In this document: in pieces, positions 1-9,051 of the stretch | Position numbering within the stretch: the stretch's first letter is position 1 | Layout of the letters: every line of letters starts with the position of its first letter | NCBI RefSeq assembly: GCF_003726095.1 | Contig: NZ_CP026031.1 | Span: 2,232,001 to 2,296,000 of the forward strand | DNA from: Niallia circulans | GTDB lineage: Bacteria > Bacillota > Bacilli > Bacillales > Cytobacillaceae | Length of the DNA stretch: 64,000 bases | Direction: 5' to 3' | The notes under the pieces: generated by a model | The model's input: only the letters and a program-made list of their open reading frames with translations | What the model was told of the DNA's origin: nothing | The model's database searches: none | Made by a program: the position numbers and the translations under genes

Positions 1-1
1 T

Positions 2-379
2 GACTATGTGACGATAGAAGGTGATTCGAAAATCAGCTTCTATGATACAGAAAAGACTGTATTTGAAAAGAATACTAAAGAGAATTCTTCTTTTTATACT
101 TATGAGAAAGAAAAAATAACATCAGAGAATGCAAAAGTAAGAAGTATTGAATTTGTTGATCAGCAGCTTAAAAGCGAAACGATTACTGCTGTTTCGATCA
201 ATAATCAAATTCTAGAGGGGAGCGGGGATTTTACTGGTTCTAAAATAAGGTTGTCCTGTAGTAAAACGGCCCAAGAAGATAAAAATCGTTGCCTTCATGG
301 GTTAATCTATATCACTTTTGTCATTGATCAAGCACGATTAAATCGACCTTTAACTTTAGAAAGTCAATTTGGCTTTTAA
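2..379 (+). CDS. Minor pilin-like protein, 3' part (partial)
   Basis: The frame is open from the first bases of the window, so this is the C-terminal part of a gene that begins outside it; the GTG at 8 is only the first possible start inside and has no ribosome site. The visible 125 residues are polar and beta-rich, with a Cys pair (in SCSK and NRCLHG) near the C-terminus. No catalytic motif is seen. The stop codon runs straight into the AAGGAG ribosome site of the next gene, so the two are co-transcribed. Because the next protein has a PilX-type N-terminus, I infer a minor pilin or pilus accessory protein. The N-terminal segment that would prove this is missing. Confidence 0.5.
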   Translation, partial: DYVTIEGDSKISFYDTEKTVFEKNTKENSSFYTYEKEKITSENAKVRSIEFVDQQLKSETITAVSINNQILEGSGDFTGSKIRLSCSKTAQEDKNRCLHGLIYITFVIDQARLNRPLTLESQFGF

Positions 380-393
380 GGAGAATACCATTT

Positions 394-2442
394 ATGTTCA
401 ATTGGAATCAAAAAGGGAACGCCCTAATTACCGTATTATTAATTTCATTAGTTTTCACCACAATAGGTCTTGCAATTGTAGCATCTAGTATAAGCAGTAC
501 AAAAAGGGTAGAGACGAGAGAATCAGATATCAGTATTACGTACGAGAGCAAAAAAGTACTCGAAGAAATAACGTACGAAATGGCTAATGCCTTACAATCC
601 TTACCGTTAGATTATAAGCAGATCGATAACCAATATATCGTGAGTGATTCTTTTGATACACAGCTTGCATCCAATGTTATTATGCCAACATTAAATAAAA
701 TTTTAGCAAATCAACCGTATAATGAAGCGATTAGTTGTCTTAGTGTAGTGGATTTAAGCGCTGCTACTAAAGTAGAGATTCCCTCTCATAAAGCGTGCTC
801 TAAAAATACTTACGATTCGGATAGCACTTATTCGATTGATCGAGGATTGGATTTCACCAGAGTGCTAGAAATTATTCTTGTAACCAATAACCCTAACGAA
901 ACAGAAGGAGCTATCACGAGAACTTTAAAGAAGCGAGTAATTTTATCTCCCCTTCCTAGCTTTTTGAAGTATGCGCTAGGATCTTATTCTGAACAGGATG
1001 ATGAAGGACTATTTATTAACGGATCACCTAATGTTAATGGCAATATTTATGCAAATCAGCTTCAAATTAATGATCATGCGAAATACCAGCTAAAAAATGG
1101 GAGTAGACAAGAAAAATCATCTCTTCCCCCTTCTATTACCGGTAATATTTATAGTAGTTCTGCAAACTTATTACCAGTGCTGAAAGACAAGAATTTCTAT
1201 AAAGGAGAAGTACCTTCTTTAAATCATGATAGTCAATTTATTAATATTGATTACAACCGTACTTTTATCCAACGAATGGATACTATGTTAAGAACAGATG
1301 ATAATTTGAATAGTATAGCTATTGGAGATATAAGTGAAACAGCTAATTTTCCAAGTCTTCTTCAGCACAAAGTGGCTAGTATGGTGAACGATCAACCAAA
1401 CAGTGCTGCCTTGATTGAAAATGTCCCAGAACAAGAAGCACCTTCTTCTGTATTAGGAGATTCTCTCAAACGACTCTCCAATAGTTTTCAGATTAAGAGT
1501 GACAATCATCCATTAGATTTCAAGAACAAAGTAAGCATCAATGGAGATACCGTTATTAACAGCAGCAATTATCCTATTACGTTCGACAAAGATTTGGTTG
1601 TTAACGGTGATTTATATTTAGTAAGCAACAACCAATTAAAGTTAGCGGATAATATTTATGTTTCGGGTGATTTACATCTAATCAATTTTGATGGTGAAAT
1701 GGATTTACAAGGAAATCTATTTGTTGCAGGTGATTTAAATATCGAGTCTGCTGCTGACAATAAAAGTAATCCTCATAACGGTATCAGCATCAACGGAGAT
1801 ATTCTTACAGGGAAGTCTATCCATATCCGTCCTTTAAATACAACCATTTCTTTAAATAGCAATATGATCAGTCTAGATTCATTTACTATAAACGGAGATG
1901 AAAAAGGAGAAGAGTCTGGAGAAAATGATATAGTCAAAATTAACTCTGTTGTTTACACATTAAATGAAAGCTTCGTTTCCAACATTAATATTCTTGGCTT
2001 GCCATATATTGATAACAGAACAGGTGCCAATCAAGTGGGACAACTGATTTTATTAGCCAAGGAAAAACTGACGATTACAAGGATGAATGAATTTAATCAT
2101 TTTCATCCAATGAAAGAAACTGGTTTTCCTTATCTTCCAGAGGAGGAGACAATCATCCAACCTTTAAAAGCTTTCTTTTACACGGAAAAAAACGCAGAAT
2201 TATATGGTGTTGGTTCCCTGTTCTATATTAAAGGTGGCGTTTTTGCAAGAGATTCTCTCGAAATAAATGCAATTCGCGCCAACAGAGAGTTCTCTTCCAT
2301 TTCTGATATCCCAAATTCAAGGGAAGGAATGCTTTCTCGATTTATCGTTGATTATGACCAAGATGTTTTATTAAGAGGAATAGATGCACTTCCTATAGTG
2401 GATCGACTACAAATAATACCGGATGACTTTGTGATTGAATAA
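394..2442 (+). CDS. PilX-like pilus protein with repetitive beta-helix-like stalk
   Basis: 682 residues. The start is fixed by AAGGAG 10 bases upstream, overlapping the previous stop. The N-terminus has a type IV prepilin-like layout: a short basic leader ending in QKG, then a hydrophobic helix of about 20 residues (NALITVLLISLVF onward) and a charged helix. This resembles the PilX N-terminal domain, but the usual Glu at mature position 5 is not there. From about residue 200 to 500 the chain is built of short beta segments with recurring NGD, SGD and AGD turns, as in right-handed beta-helix or polymer-forming proteins. I infer an exported, pilus-associated minor pilin with a large passenger. 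It is much longer than a normal pilin (about 150-200 residues). Its exact role is unknown. Confidence 0.6.
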   Translation: MFNWNQKGNALITVLLISLVFTTIGLAIVASSISSTKRVETRESDISITYESKKVLEEITYEMANALQSLPLDYKQIDNQYIVSDSFDTQLASNVIMPTLNKILANQPYNEAISCLSVVDLSAATKVEIPSHKACSKNTYDSDSTYSIDRGLDFTRVLEIILVTNNPNETEGAITRTLKKRVILSPLPSFLKYALGSYSEQDDEGLFINGSPNVNGNIYANQLQINDHAKYQLKNGSRQEKSSLPPSITGNIYSSSANLLPVLKDKNFYKGEVPSLNHDSQFINIDYNRTFIQRMDTMLRTDDNLNSIAIGDISETANFPSLLQHKVASMVNDQPNSAALIENVPEQEAPSSVLGDSLKRLSNSFQIKSDNHPLDFKNKVSINGDTVINSSNYPITFDKDLVVNGDLYLVSNNQLKLADNIYVSGDLHLINFDGEMDLQGNLFVAGDLNIESAADNKSNPHNGISINGDILTGKSIHIRPLNTTISLNSNMISLDSFTINGDEKGEESGENDIVKINSVVYTLNESFVSNINILGLPYIDNRTGANQVGQLILLAKEKLTITRMNEFNHFHPMKETGFPYLPEEETIIQPLKAFFYTEKNAELYGVGSLFYIKGGVFARDSLEINAIRANREFSSISDIPNSREGMLSRFIVDYDQDVLLRGIDALPIVDRLQIIPDDFVIE

Positions 2443-2494
2443 TTAGTAGTCAGTCTGATAGTGATAATCACAAACCACCTTTCCTAAATATCAC

Positions 2495-2552
2495 AAAAAG
2501 CCCGAACAATTACACGAGAGACTATTTACCTCCCTGTAATTATTCGGGCTTA
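2495..2552. terminator. Bidirectional terminator between convergent genes
   Basis: Inverted repeat AGCCCGAA (2499-2506) and TTCGGGCT (2543-2550), extended inward by TACA/TGTA pairing, lying between the convergent PilX-like and VWA genes. A-rich and T-rich flanks are present on both sides. Confidence 0.75.
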
Positions 2553-2603
2553 ATTTGTGGGATACTTGTGTTCCAGTCTTTGTTCCGCTAGGGTACAAAC
2601 AAT

Positions 2604-5453
2604 TTACCAGCGTCCATCTCTGTCTTCTCCACTGCCATTATTTCCTTCCTTTTCTTTTACTACTTTGAAAAGGGTAGAATCTTTAGGTTGGGTACCATCT
2701 TTTTGCTTTTCTGCAATGGCGGTTATTTCTGCATAACCAACATCCGCTGCTTTCAAATAATATTGACCATCCTGCTTAATTACTTCCACGGTATCAGGAG
2801 CATTTGACAGAACTTGCTCAATCTCTTTATCTGTTGCATTAGCAGGGTTAAAGATTAAGAGATCATCTACTGCTATAAGCTTGTCATTTGTTTCAGCACT
2901 ACGTTCGATTGTATAAACTGGCTTCGTAAATGAAATATCCTCTAGTTTTACATAGGGTTCTATAACATGTACTGGAACCCTTTGTACAAGATTGGATCCA
3001 TCTGTCGTCTTCACAATTAATTCTGTCATTCCTGCTGCATTTCCTATTAAGGTATTTTGTCCAGGAATTAAGCTAGAGATAGATGGATTAGCGACAGCTA
3101 TATCCAAAGTCTTATTCGTAGCATGATTCGGCTCGACTTTTATCGTAAAGCTCTTTGTACCATCAACGTTCATTTCTATCGGATTAGGCTCAATTGTTAT
3201 GGAAGTTATCGGCCATGCTATTTTAATCGTTTTTATTATCTCTGTATTATTCGCAAACCCACCAGCTGCTTTGATCGATAGCGTATTTTCCCCTGATGTC
3301 TCGATGCTGATATTATCCTCTGGCTTGAATGTTTTCCAGCCAGTACTCTCAGAACCGTTATCGATTTTATAAGCATAAGTCACATTTTGTCCTGGTACTT
3401 TCTGGGTTAATACAGTATCAATAAACTCTGTTGAAGTGGAACCACTCTTATAGCGTTTTTTAGTATCCTGTCCAATTAATTCAAAGTCAGGTAAAAAGTG
3501 CAAATATGCTTTACTGTTATCTGAATAGGTAATTTCAATGGTTTGGTTTTCAGATTCTTGCGCAAATACCATTTCTTTTACAGGCTTATTAGCAAGATTA
3601 TAATCATTTGGGTATTCGGTATTAGCTACTTTCTTATTTGTTTCTTGTTCCCTTTTTTCGATTATCCCTGCTGCATCTCCAGTATATTTAATCATTGTAA
3701 ACTCTTTTAATTGTACTTTCATATTCATCGTTTGTGCAGACGGAGATATAGTTGTGGCATTTATAGGCTGGAAACGAGAATCCTTAAAATATAAGTCTGC
3801 TCTTGGCATACTTATATTATTTACAGCATAATTGATCTTATATTCAACTGTTCTATTAATTGTCGAAGGAGTAAAGCTTCCAGTCGAGTAATGAATCTCA
3901 TTCGGTAAAGTAATAATGGCATATCGACTGCCATCCTTTGTCACTTCTTTCACACTATCTGTGGTGACGATGGATACACTATCTGGCAAAGGTTGTTCGA
4001 TAACTAAGTTAGATAGCGTGCCACTTACTGTATTATTCACAAGACCAATCGGATTCAGCGTGTATTTGACATTAAAATGATTCGTTTTATCTGATGAATT
4101 GCTTGTCTTAATTAAATCATTTAGTTCATTTACTTCTTTTTCTAACATCATGGTCGAAGAAAAACTAGCTGGTGCATCCTCTTTTACTTGGATTGTTGCA
4201 CTTGTTTTCTTAGTTTGATTATTTCCGTCTAAATCTTTATATTGCAAAGTTATATCATCAAATACATACGTTCCCGTTTCACTAAAAGTCAACGGCAAAG
4301 CCATATCAATAGATCCTGATGGCTCTTGATTGACAGGGAAAAGAATGTCTTTCTTAATAATGATATCCCCCACGCTATCTGTTGTTACATTTGCATTATC
4401 ACTTAATTTGACCTTGTTACCAAACTTCGCAATATTTATTTTTATCGTAGCTGAAATAGTAGGTGTATTTACTTTTTCCGAAATCGTCTCAAATATTTTT
4501 GCAATAGATTGTTCAGATGCTTGTTGGGCTGTTACGCCTGTTGTTTCGGACAATTTATTCAAATAACTCATATCTACATCCTTGTTTGTTCCAAAACCAA
4601 TGGAATAGAGTTTATAGTTATTGGCGGCAAGATTATTTACCTCTGTTTCGATATGAGATTTTATTGCTTTTTCCACATAACTTAAACTTGTTGAAACGAT
4701 AGTTCCATTGGATCTAACAGCTCTAGCAGTGTTATTTGTATAAATAGTATACGTAACTGTATCCTTAACCTGCTTATTTGAACATGATTGCCAGAAATAA
4801 TAATTTGTGCAAACTTTATCTGTAAATGTTTCCTCCATCATAGAAGAAGTTGGTTCGCCATCTGTTAAAAATACAATATATTTATTAGCATTATTATTGC
4901 CGCTTGCCAGCATAGATCCCGCTGTTTGAAAGGACTGAGTATAATTTGTTCCCCCAGTTGCAACAAGGCGATTCGCTACATTATTAATAGTCTTTAAATT
5001 ATTTCTGACATTATCAGCTGAATTATAAGCATAAATAGGAAAATAAACCATTTTTTCTTTTTCTACATCCGTTGAAAAGGGAATAAATGCAAATCTATCA
5101 TATACATTTGGATCTTCACTAAAGTAATTAACAGCCTGTGTAATTGCATTTTTTGCACTTTGAAATTTGTATGGATTATAACCAAGCTCGTCCATCGATC
5201 CTGATTTATCGAATACAAATGCTAAATCAATAGGAGAACGATTGCTGCTGGTCACTTTCCCTTCCGGTGTCAAGCGAACATCTAAATTTCCTTGTGCTAC
5301 ACCACCGCTTGGTTTTACAATAATATTTTGGGATGGGGTAACAGAAAAGCTAACAGATGGAGTAGTGGTAGATGCATTAGTCTGTACAGGTAAAATGAAT
5401 ACTAATATCAATAACACGGTGAAAAATTTACTAGCTAATTTCGTTCTCCTCAT
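2604..5453 (-). CDS. Secreted von Willebrand factor A (VWA) domain protein
   Basis: 949 residues with ribosome site AGAGGTG before ATG. A Sec signal peptide is clear: basic MRRTK, a hydrophobic core, and probable cleavage after QTNA near residue 27. The VWA domain begins near residue 75 and has a complete metal-ion-dependent adhesion site: DKSGS at 82-86, the Thr of GGTN near 169, and the Asp of LTDGE near 198. An insertion after the latter holds two Cys (VCTNYYFWQSC) that could form a disulfide. Residues 450-700 are beta-rich repeats, and about 750-840 resembles a Big_2 (bacterial Ig-like) domain. The C-terminus is a Gly/Asp-rich tail with no LPXTG motif. A secreted adhesin-like protein is the likely role; partners are unknown. 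It converges on a pilus-like operon, which suggests a PilY1-like function. Confidence 0.75.
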   Translation of the reverse strand: MRRTKLASKFFTVLLILVFILPVQTNASTTTPSVSFSVTPSQNIIVKPSGGVAQGNLDVRLTPEGKVTSSNRSPIDLAFVFDKSGSMDELGYNPYKFQSAKNAITQAVNYFSEDPNVYDRFAFIPFSTDVEKEKMVYFPIYAYNSADNVRNNLKTINNVANRLVATGGTNYTQSFQTAGSMLASGNNNANKYIVFLTDGEPTSSMMEETFTDKVCTNYYFWQSCSNKQVKDTVTYTIYTNNTARAVRSNGTIVSTSLSYVEKAIKSHIETEVNNLAANNYKLYSIGFGTNKDVDMSYLNKLSETTGVTAQQASEQSIAKIFETISEKVNTPTISATIKINIAKFGNKVKLSDNANVTTDSVGDIIIKKDILFPVNQEPSGSIDMALPLTFSETGTYVFDDITLQYKDLDGNNQTKKTSATIQVKEDAPASFSSTMMLEKEVNELNDLIKTSNSSDKTNHFNVKYTLNPIGLVNNTVSGTLSNLVIEQPLPDSVSIVTTDSVKEVTKDGSRYAIITLPNEIHYSTGSFTPSTINRTVEYKINYAVNNISMPRADLYFKDSRFQPINATTISPSAQTMNMKVQLKEFTMIKYTGDAAGIIEKREQETNKKVANTEYPNDYNLANKPVKEMVFAQESENQTIEITYSDNSKAYLHFLPDFELIGQDTKKRYKSGSTSTEFIDTVLTQKVPGQNVTYAYKIDNGSESTGWKTFKPEDNISIETSGENTLSIKAAGGFANNTEIIKTIKIAWPITSITIEPNPIEMNVDGTKSFTIKVEPNHATNKTLDIAVANPSISSLIPGQNTLIGNAAGMTELIVKTTDGSNLVQRVPVHVIEPYVKLEDISFTKPVYTIERSAETNDKLIAVDDLLIFNPANATDKEIEQVLSNAPDTVEVIKQDGQYYLKAADVGYAEITAIAEKQKDGTQPKDSTLFKVVKEKEGNNGSGEDRDGRW

Positions 5454-5590
5454 TAAATTGCACCTCTATTTATAACTCTTTTACTAGTTTTATTTTATAA
5501 ACGCAATATTACCATCATTATATCAAGTACTTTTGAACTAGTATAGCCTTTTTATAAGGGGGATCAATAATCGCTTTACGATAAAATCTC

Positions 5591-5621
5591 AAAAAAAAAT
5601 GAACTTCTCCCAAGAAGTTCA
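5591..5621 (-). terminator. Intrinsic terminator of the diguanylate cyclase gene
   Basis: Nine-base stem TGAACTTCT / AGAAGTTCA (5600-5608, 5613-5621) followed on the - strand by a run of nine T. Confidence 0.85.
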
Positions 5622-5713
5622 AAGAGCTTTTAATTATTGACTATTCACCCAACTATCAAACAGTTAGGTAAATATACTTTTCTGGTTATTCGACCCTTTT
5701 TGCAAGAAGCATT

Positions 5714-7429
5714 TTATTTCACATAACCCGCGACACGATTACGTCCTGCTCGTTTAGCACCCACATATAATGCACGATCCGCATGGCGAATCAATGCTAA
5801 CGGCTCATCCGCATCTACTGGCGCATAAGCTAATCCAAGGGAAGCAGTAATATTTACATTTTTCACTTGGTGACGATCATCGATATTTTGTTTAATGACA
5901 AATGGACTAGAGGCAATCCTCTTGCGGATAAACTCCGCTAAATCAAATGCTTCTTTCTTCTCTATATTGCTTAAGAGGATGACAAATTCTTCTCCACCAT
6001 ACCTAGCAACCAATCCGTGGTCACCAATAAGATTTTGAATTCTTTTGGCGAAACCTATTAAAATCTCATTTCCAGCTTGATGACCATATTGATCATTAAT
6101 CGCTTTAAAATGGTCAATGTCCAACATAATGAGCACTAGATTGTCCAAATTCTTTTCATTCAATTCAGTGAACTGCTCACTTAAGATTTTATCAAAATAG
6201 CGGTAGTTATATAGCTTCGTTAGAGCACATCTTTCACTATTTTCCTTTGTTGTTTCAAAATATTTAGCGTTTTCTAGCGCAATGGCAAATTGGCTGCATA
6301 AAAGGTCCAAAACCATTAACTTGATGTTTGCAAATGCCTTCTTCTGTCTGCTTCCCAGCAATAAAACACCAATTACTTTATTATTTTTAATTAGCGGCAT
6401 ACAAAGTATACTTTGAACTCCATCCGGCATATACCCCTTGTTTACCTTCTGCCAATCCTGTTTAGAATGGTATACTTCTGCTTTTTTCGACGCCAACACT
6501 TTCCCACATATCCCCTCATTTTCTTTCATTATTTCAGGTAATAGCGGTAATTTCTCTTGCTGCTCCACACGTGATATCATTTCTAATTCTTCATTCGTAT
6601 TAACTTGATGAATAAACACGAAATCAACTTTAAATAATTCATATAGCTTTTCGATAAAGAAATCGATTGTTTCATTTACATACAAATTTTGAGAAAGTTG
6701 ATGGCCAATCTCGGCTGTTTTTCGTAAATAATCATTTGCCGTTTGACTAGAATGATATAGCTTTAATATAAGCGATAACGATATAAATGGAACACCGATT
6801 AAGATTAAGGCAGCTAGACCAATATATTCATACATGAGATATAAAACAATACCTACCGGATATGTGATAATCGTTGTGATTATTTCCCAAATTAAGTCTT
6901 TCGTGACAAACCGTTGCTTTCGCTTATAGATAAAGCGAACAATAAAAAAGATACCCAAAGTATTGAGTAAGAGATAGGAAATAAGATATACAGTAATTAA
7001 ATAAAATGATTTAAAATTTAAGGCAATATCAAATCCATGTCCCCCTCCGAAACTATAGTAAATAATCCCACTAAAAAAGGAAACAAGGAAAAACATAATC
7101 GAATTCATAGGTAAGCGGAATAACGACTTCCTATCTAATTTAGCCTGATAGAGCACCGCTAATAATGAGATTTGTACAAGAATAATTTCCGTAACTAATC
7201 CAAAAATTAAGAAAACAGATAAAGTTGCCCATTGCAGAAAAAACACAGGGGTGCCATTTATAATCATCGGCATACTAGCGACAATTGTCATAAATAGTAA
7301 AAAAGCAACTAACTCCCAACCCTTATCATAAATTTGCGGAGGGTACAAGGTATAAGAAAACCACAAACCCAAAGGTAGAAGGAGTGTCCAAACTGTCCAT
7401 ATTATTTTTTTGTAGCTTGGATTAATCAT
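5714..7429 (-). CDS. Membrane diguanylate cyclase (7TM-like, GAF, GGDEF)
   Basis: 571 residues from the ATG at 7429, which follows AGGGGGAG; an upstream in-frame ATG at 7453 lacks a ribosome site. About seven or eight hydrophobic helices fill residues 1-220. A GAF-like sensory domain follows (about 235-395), then a GGDEF domain. The active-site signature is GGEEF at 478-482, and the magnesium-binding and turn motifs (LDIDHFKAIND) are intact, so synthesis of cyclic di-GMP from two GTP is expected at the membrane. The position of the inhibitory RxxD site reads GDHG, so product inhibition at that site is probably absent. No EAL or HD-GYP domain is present. It has its own terminator and appears monocistronic. 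The input signal is not known. Confidence 0.9.
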   Translation of the reverse strand: MINPSYKKIIWTVWTLLLPLGLWFSYTLYPPQIYDKGWELVAFLLFMTIVASMPMIINGTPVFFLQWATLSVFLIFGLVTEIILVQISLLAVLYQAKLDRKSLFRLPMNSIMFFLVSFFSGIIYYSFGGGHGFDIALNFKSFYLITVYLISYLLLNTLGIFFIVRFIYKRKQRFVTKDLIWEIITTIITYPVGIVLYLMYEYIGLAALILIGVPFISLSLILKLYHSSQTANDYLRKTAEIGHQLSQNLYVNETIDFFIEKLYELFKVDFVFIHQVNTNEELEMISRVEQQEKLPLLPEIMKENEGICGKVLASKKAEVYHSKQDWQKVNKGYMPDGVQSILCMPLIKNNKVIGVLLLGSRQKKAFANIKLMVLDLLCSQFAIALENAKYFETTKENSERCALTKLYNYRYFDKILSEQFTELNEKNLDNLVLIMLDIDHFKAINDQYGHQAGNEILIGFAKRIQNLIGDHGLVARYGGEEFVILLSNIEKKEAFDLAEFIRKRIASSPFVIKQNIDDRHQVKNVNITASLGLAYAPVDADEPLALIRHADRALYVGAKRAGRNRVAGYVK

Positions 7430-7604
7430 CCACTCTCTCCCCCTACCTTTCATCTGTCGGTTAAGTTTATATTTTTATATAACTTTTAATTTATATAGAA
7501 ACAAAAAAATCGCATCAAATTCTTAAAATTCCCACATTTTAAACCTAATAAATATATACTACCTTTTTCTTTTCTAATAATCTATATTTTTTTGTGCGAT
7601 ATAG

Positions 7605-8906
7605 TTATTTCAGATAGTTTCTCCAAAATTCCTTTACTTCTGAAATAAAGTACAAAGATCCCGTTATAAGGAACAGGTCATCTACTCTAATCTTTTCCAG
7701 TTGCGTGAGAATTGCTTTCTGCCAGTCGCTATTCTGCTCCTTCGATGGATGGTTACTTTCTTCATATAATGTCTTGCTGCTTGCAGCCCTTGGATAGTCA
7801 AATGTAACAAAAGTAATTGAAGTTGCCACTTGATCCAATTTAGCAATCATTTTGTCCGTTTTTTTATCAGAAAGTGCTGCAAAGATAATATGTTTTTTCT
7901 TATCTTTATAGCGATTAACTAATACATCTACCAGTGCATCGATTCCTTCTTCATTATGCGCCCCATCTACTACGACAAAAGGATTTCCTGACAGAATTTC
8001 CAATCGACCAGGCCATTTGGATTGGTATAATCCCTTTCGAATACTATCTTCATTTATGGATTCAAATGTATCCTGCAATAGATGGGCACCCATTACAGCT
8101 AGTGATGCATTTTCCACTTGGTGCTTACCAAACATGGTAATCTGTAAATCTTCCCATTTAAAAAACATTGACTTTAATTCAAATGATTCACTAGAAGGTG
8201 TTGAATGGTATTTATCAATCATAAAGTCCTTATCTAATAGATAGATAGGCGCTTTCCTTTCCATTGCCTGATTTACGATTACTTTTTGAGCACCCTTTTG
8301 TTTCACTGCTGCAATAATCGGCGTTTCTGTTTTAATAATGCCAGCTTTTTCAAAGGCGATTTTTTCATAGGTGTCTCCTAAAATCGCTGTATGATCTAAT
8401 CCTATACTTGTAATAATAGAAAGCAAAGGGGAGATGATATTAGTTGAATCAAAACGACCACCTAATCCTACCTCATAAATGACAATATCCATTTTATTGA
8501 TATAAGCAAAATAGTAGAAAGACATCGCTGTAATAATTTCAAATTCAGTTGGTCCACCAATCTCCATCTGGTCCATTTCTTCGACAATTGGTAATAGTTT
8601 ATTTGCTAATGCAAAAATTTCTTCGTCGCTAATTGGTATTCCGTTTACGCTAATTCTCTCATTAAATTGTTCGATGTATGGAGAAGTAAAGGTTCCAACT
8701 GTTAATCCTGCTTGTTGCAAAATATTTCTTAAATAAGTAACAGTAGATCCCTTTCCATTTGTTCCACCTATATGAACTGTCTTTATCTGTTTTTCCGGAT
8801 GATTTAGCTTTTCCATCATCATTTCCATTCTTGTTAACCCAGGCTTTATTCCAAAACGCAAACGAGAATGAATCCAATTTAATGCTTCCTCATAATTATG
8901 AAACAT
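7605..8906 (-). CDS. folC: Folylpolyglutamate synthase / dihydrofolate synthase
   Basis: 433 residues, with GAGGGTG before ATG. Mur ligase-type fold: P-loop HIGGTNGKGSTV near residue 45-56, the conserved FGKHQ motif in the middle, and VVDGAHN in the C-terminal domain. It adds glutamate to dihydropteroate and to folates using ATP in the cytoplasm. Length agrees with the Bacillus enzyme. It lies 145 bp downstream of valS, in the same orientation, as in B. subtilis, but the comC gene that follows folC there is not found here. Confidence 0.95.
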   Translation of the reverse strand: MFHNYEEALNWIHSRLRFGIKPGLTRMEMMMEKLNHPEKQIKTVHIGGTNGKGSTVTYLRNILQQAGLTVGTFTSPYIEQFNERISVNGIPISDEEIFALANKLLPIVEEMDQMEIGGPTEFEIITAMSFYYFAYINKMDIVIYEVGLGGRFDSTNIISPLLSIITSIGLDHTAILGDTYEKIAFEKAGIIKTETPIIAAVKQKGAQKVIVNQAMERKAPIYLLDKDFMIDKYHSTPSSESFELKSMFFKWEDLQITMFGKHQVENASLAVMGAHLLQDTFESINEDSIRKGLYQSKWPGRLEILSGNPFVVVDGAHNEEGIDALVDVLVNRYKDKKKHIIFAALSDKKTDKMIAKLDQVATSITFVTFDYPRAASSKTLYEESNHPSKEQNSDWQKAILTQLEKIRVDDLFLITGSLYFISEVKEFWRNYLK

Positions 8907-8996
8907 TGCTACACCCTCTTATAAGATTAATGATTGCCAGTATTTTCTCTAATTAACTTTGGCTAGTATTATGAAAAGTAAAAGCTTCATCCATAG

Positions 8997-9039
8997 AAGA
9001 AGGGTGCCTCAAAGGTTTGATAGCGGAGACACCCTTCGT
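8997..9039 (-). terminator. Hairpin downstream of valS
   Basis: Twelve-base stem (8999-9010 with 9026-9037, one G-U pair) containing GAAGGGTG / CACCCTTC. The T-run after it on the - strand is weak, so some read-through into folC is possible. Confidence 0.6.
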
Positions 9040-9051
9040 TCTACTATGAAA

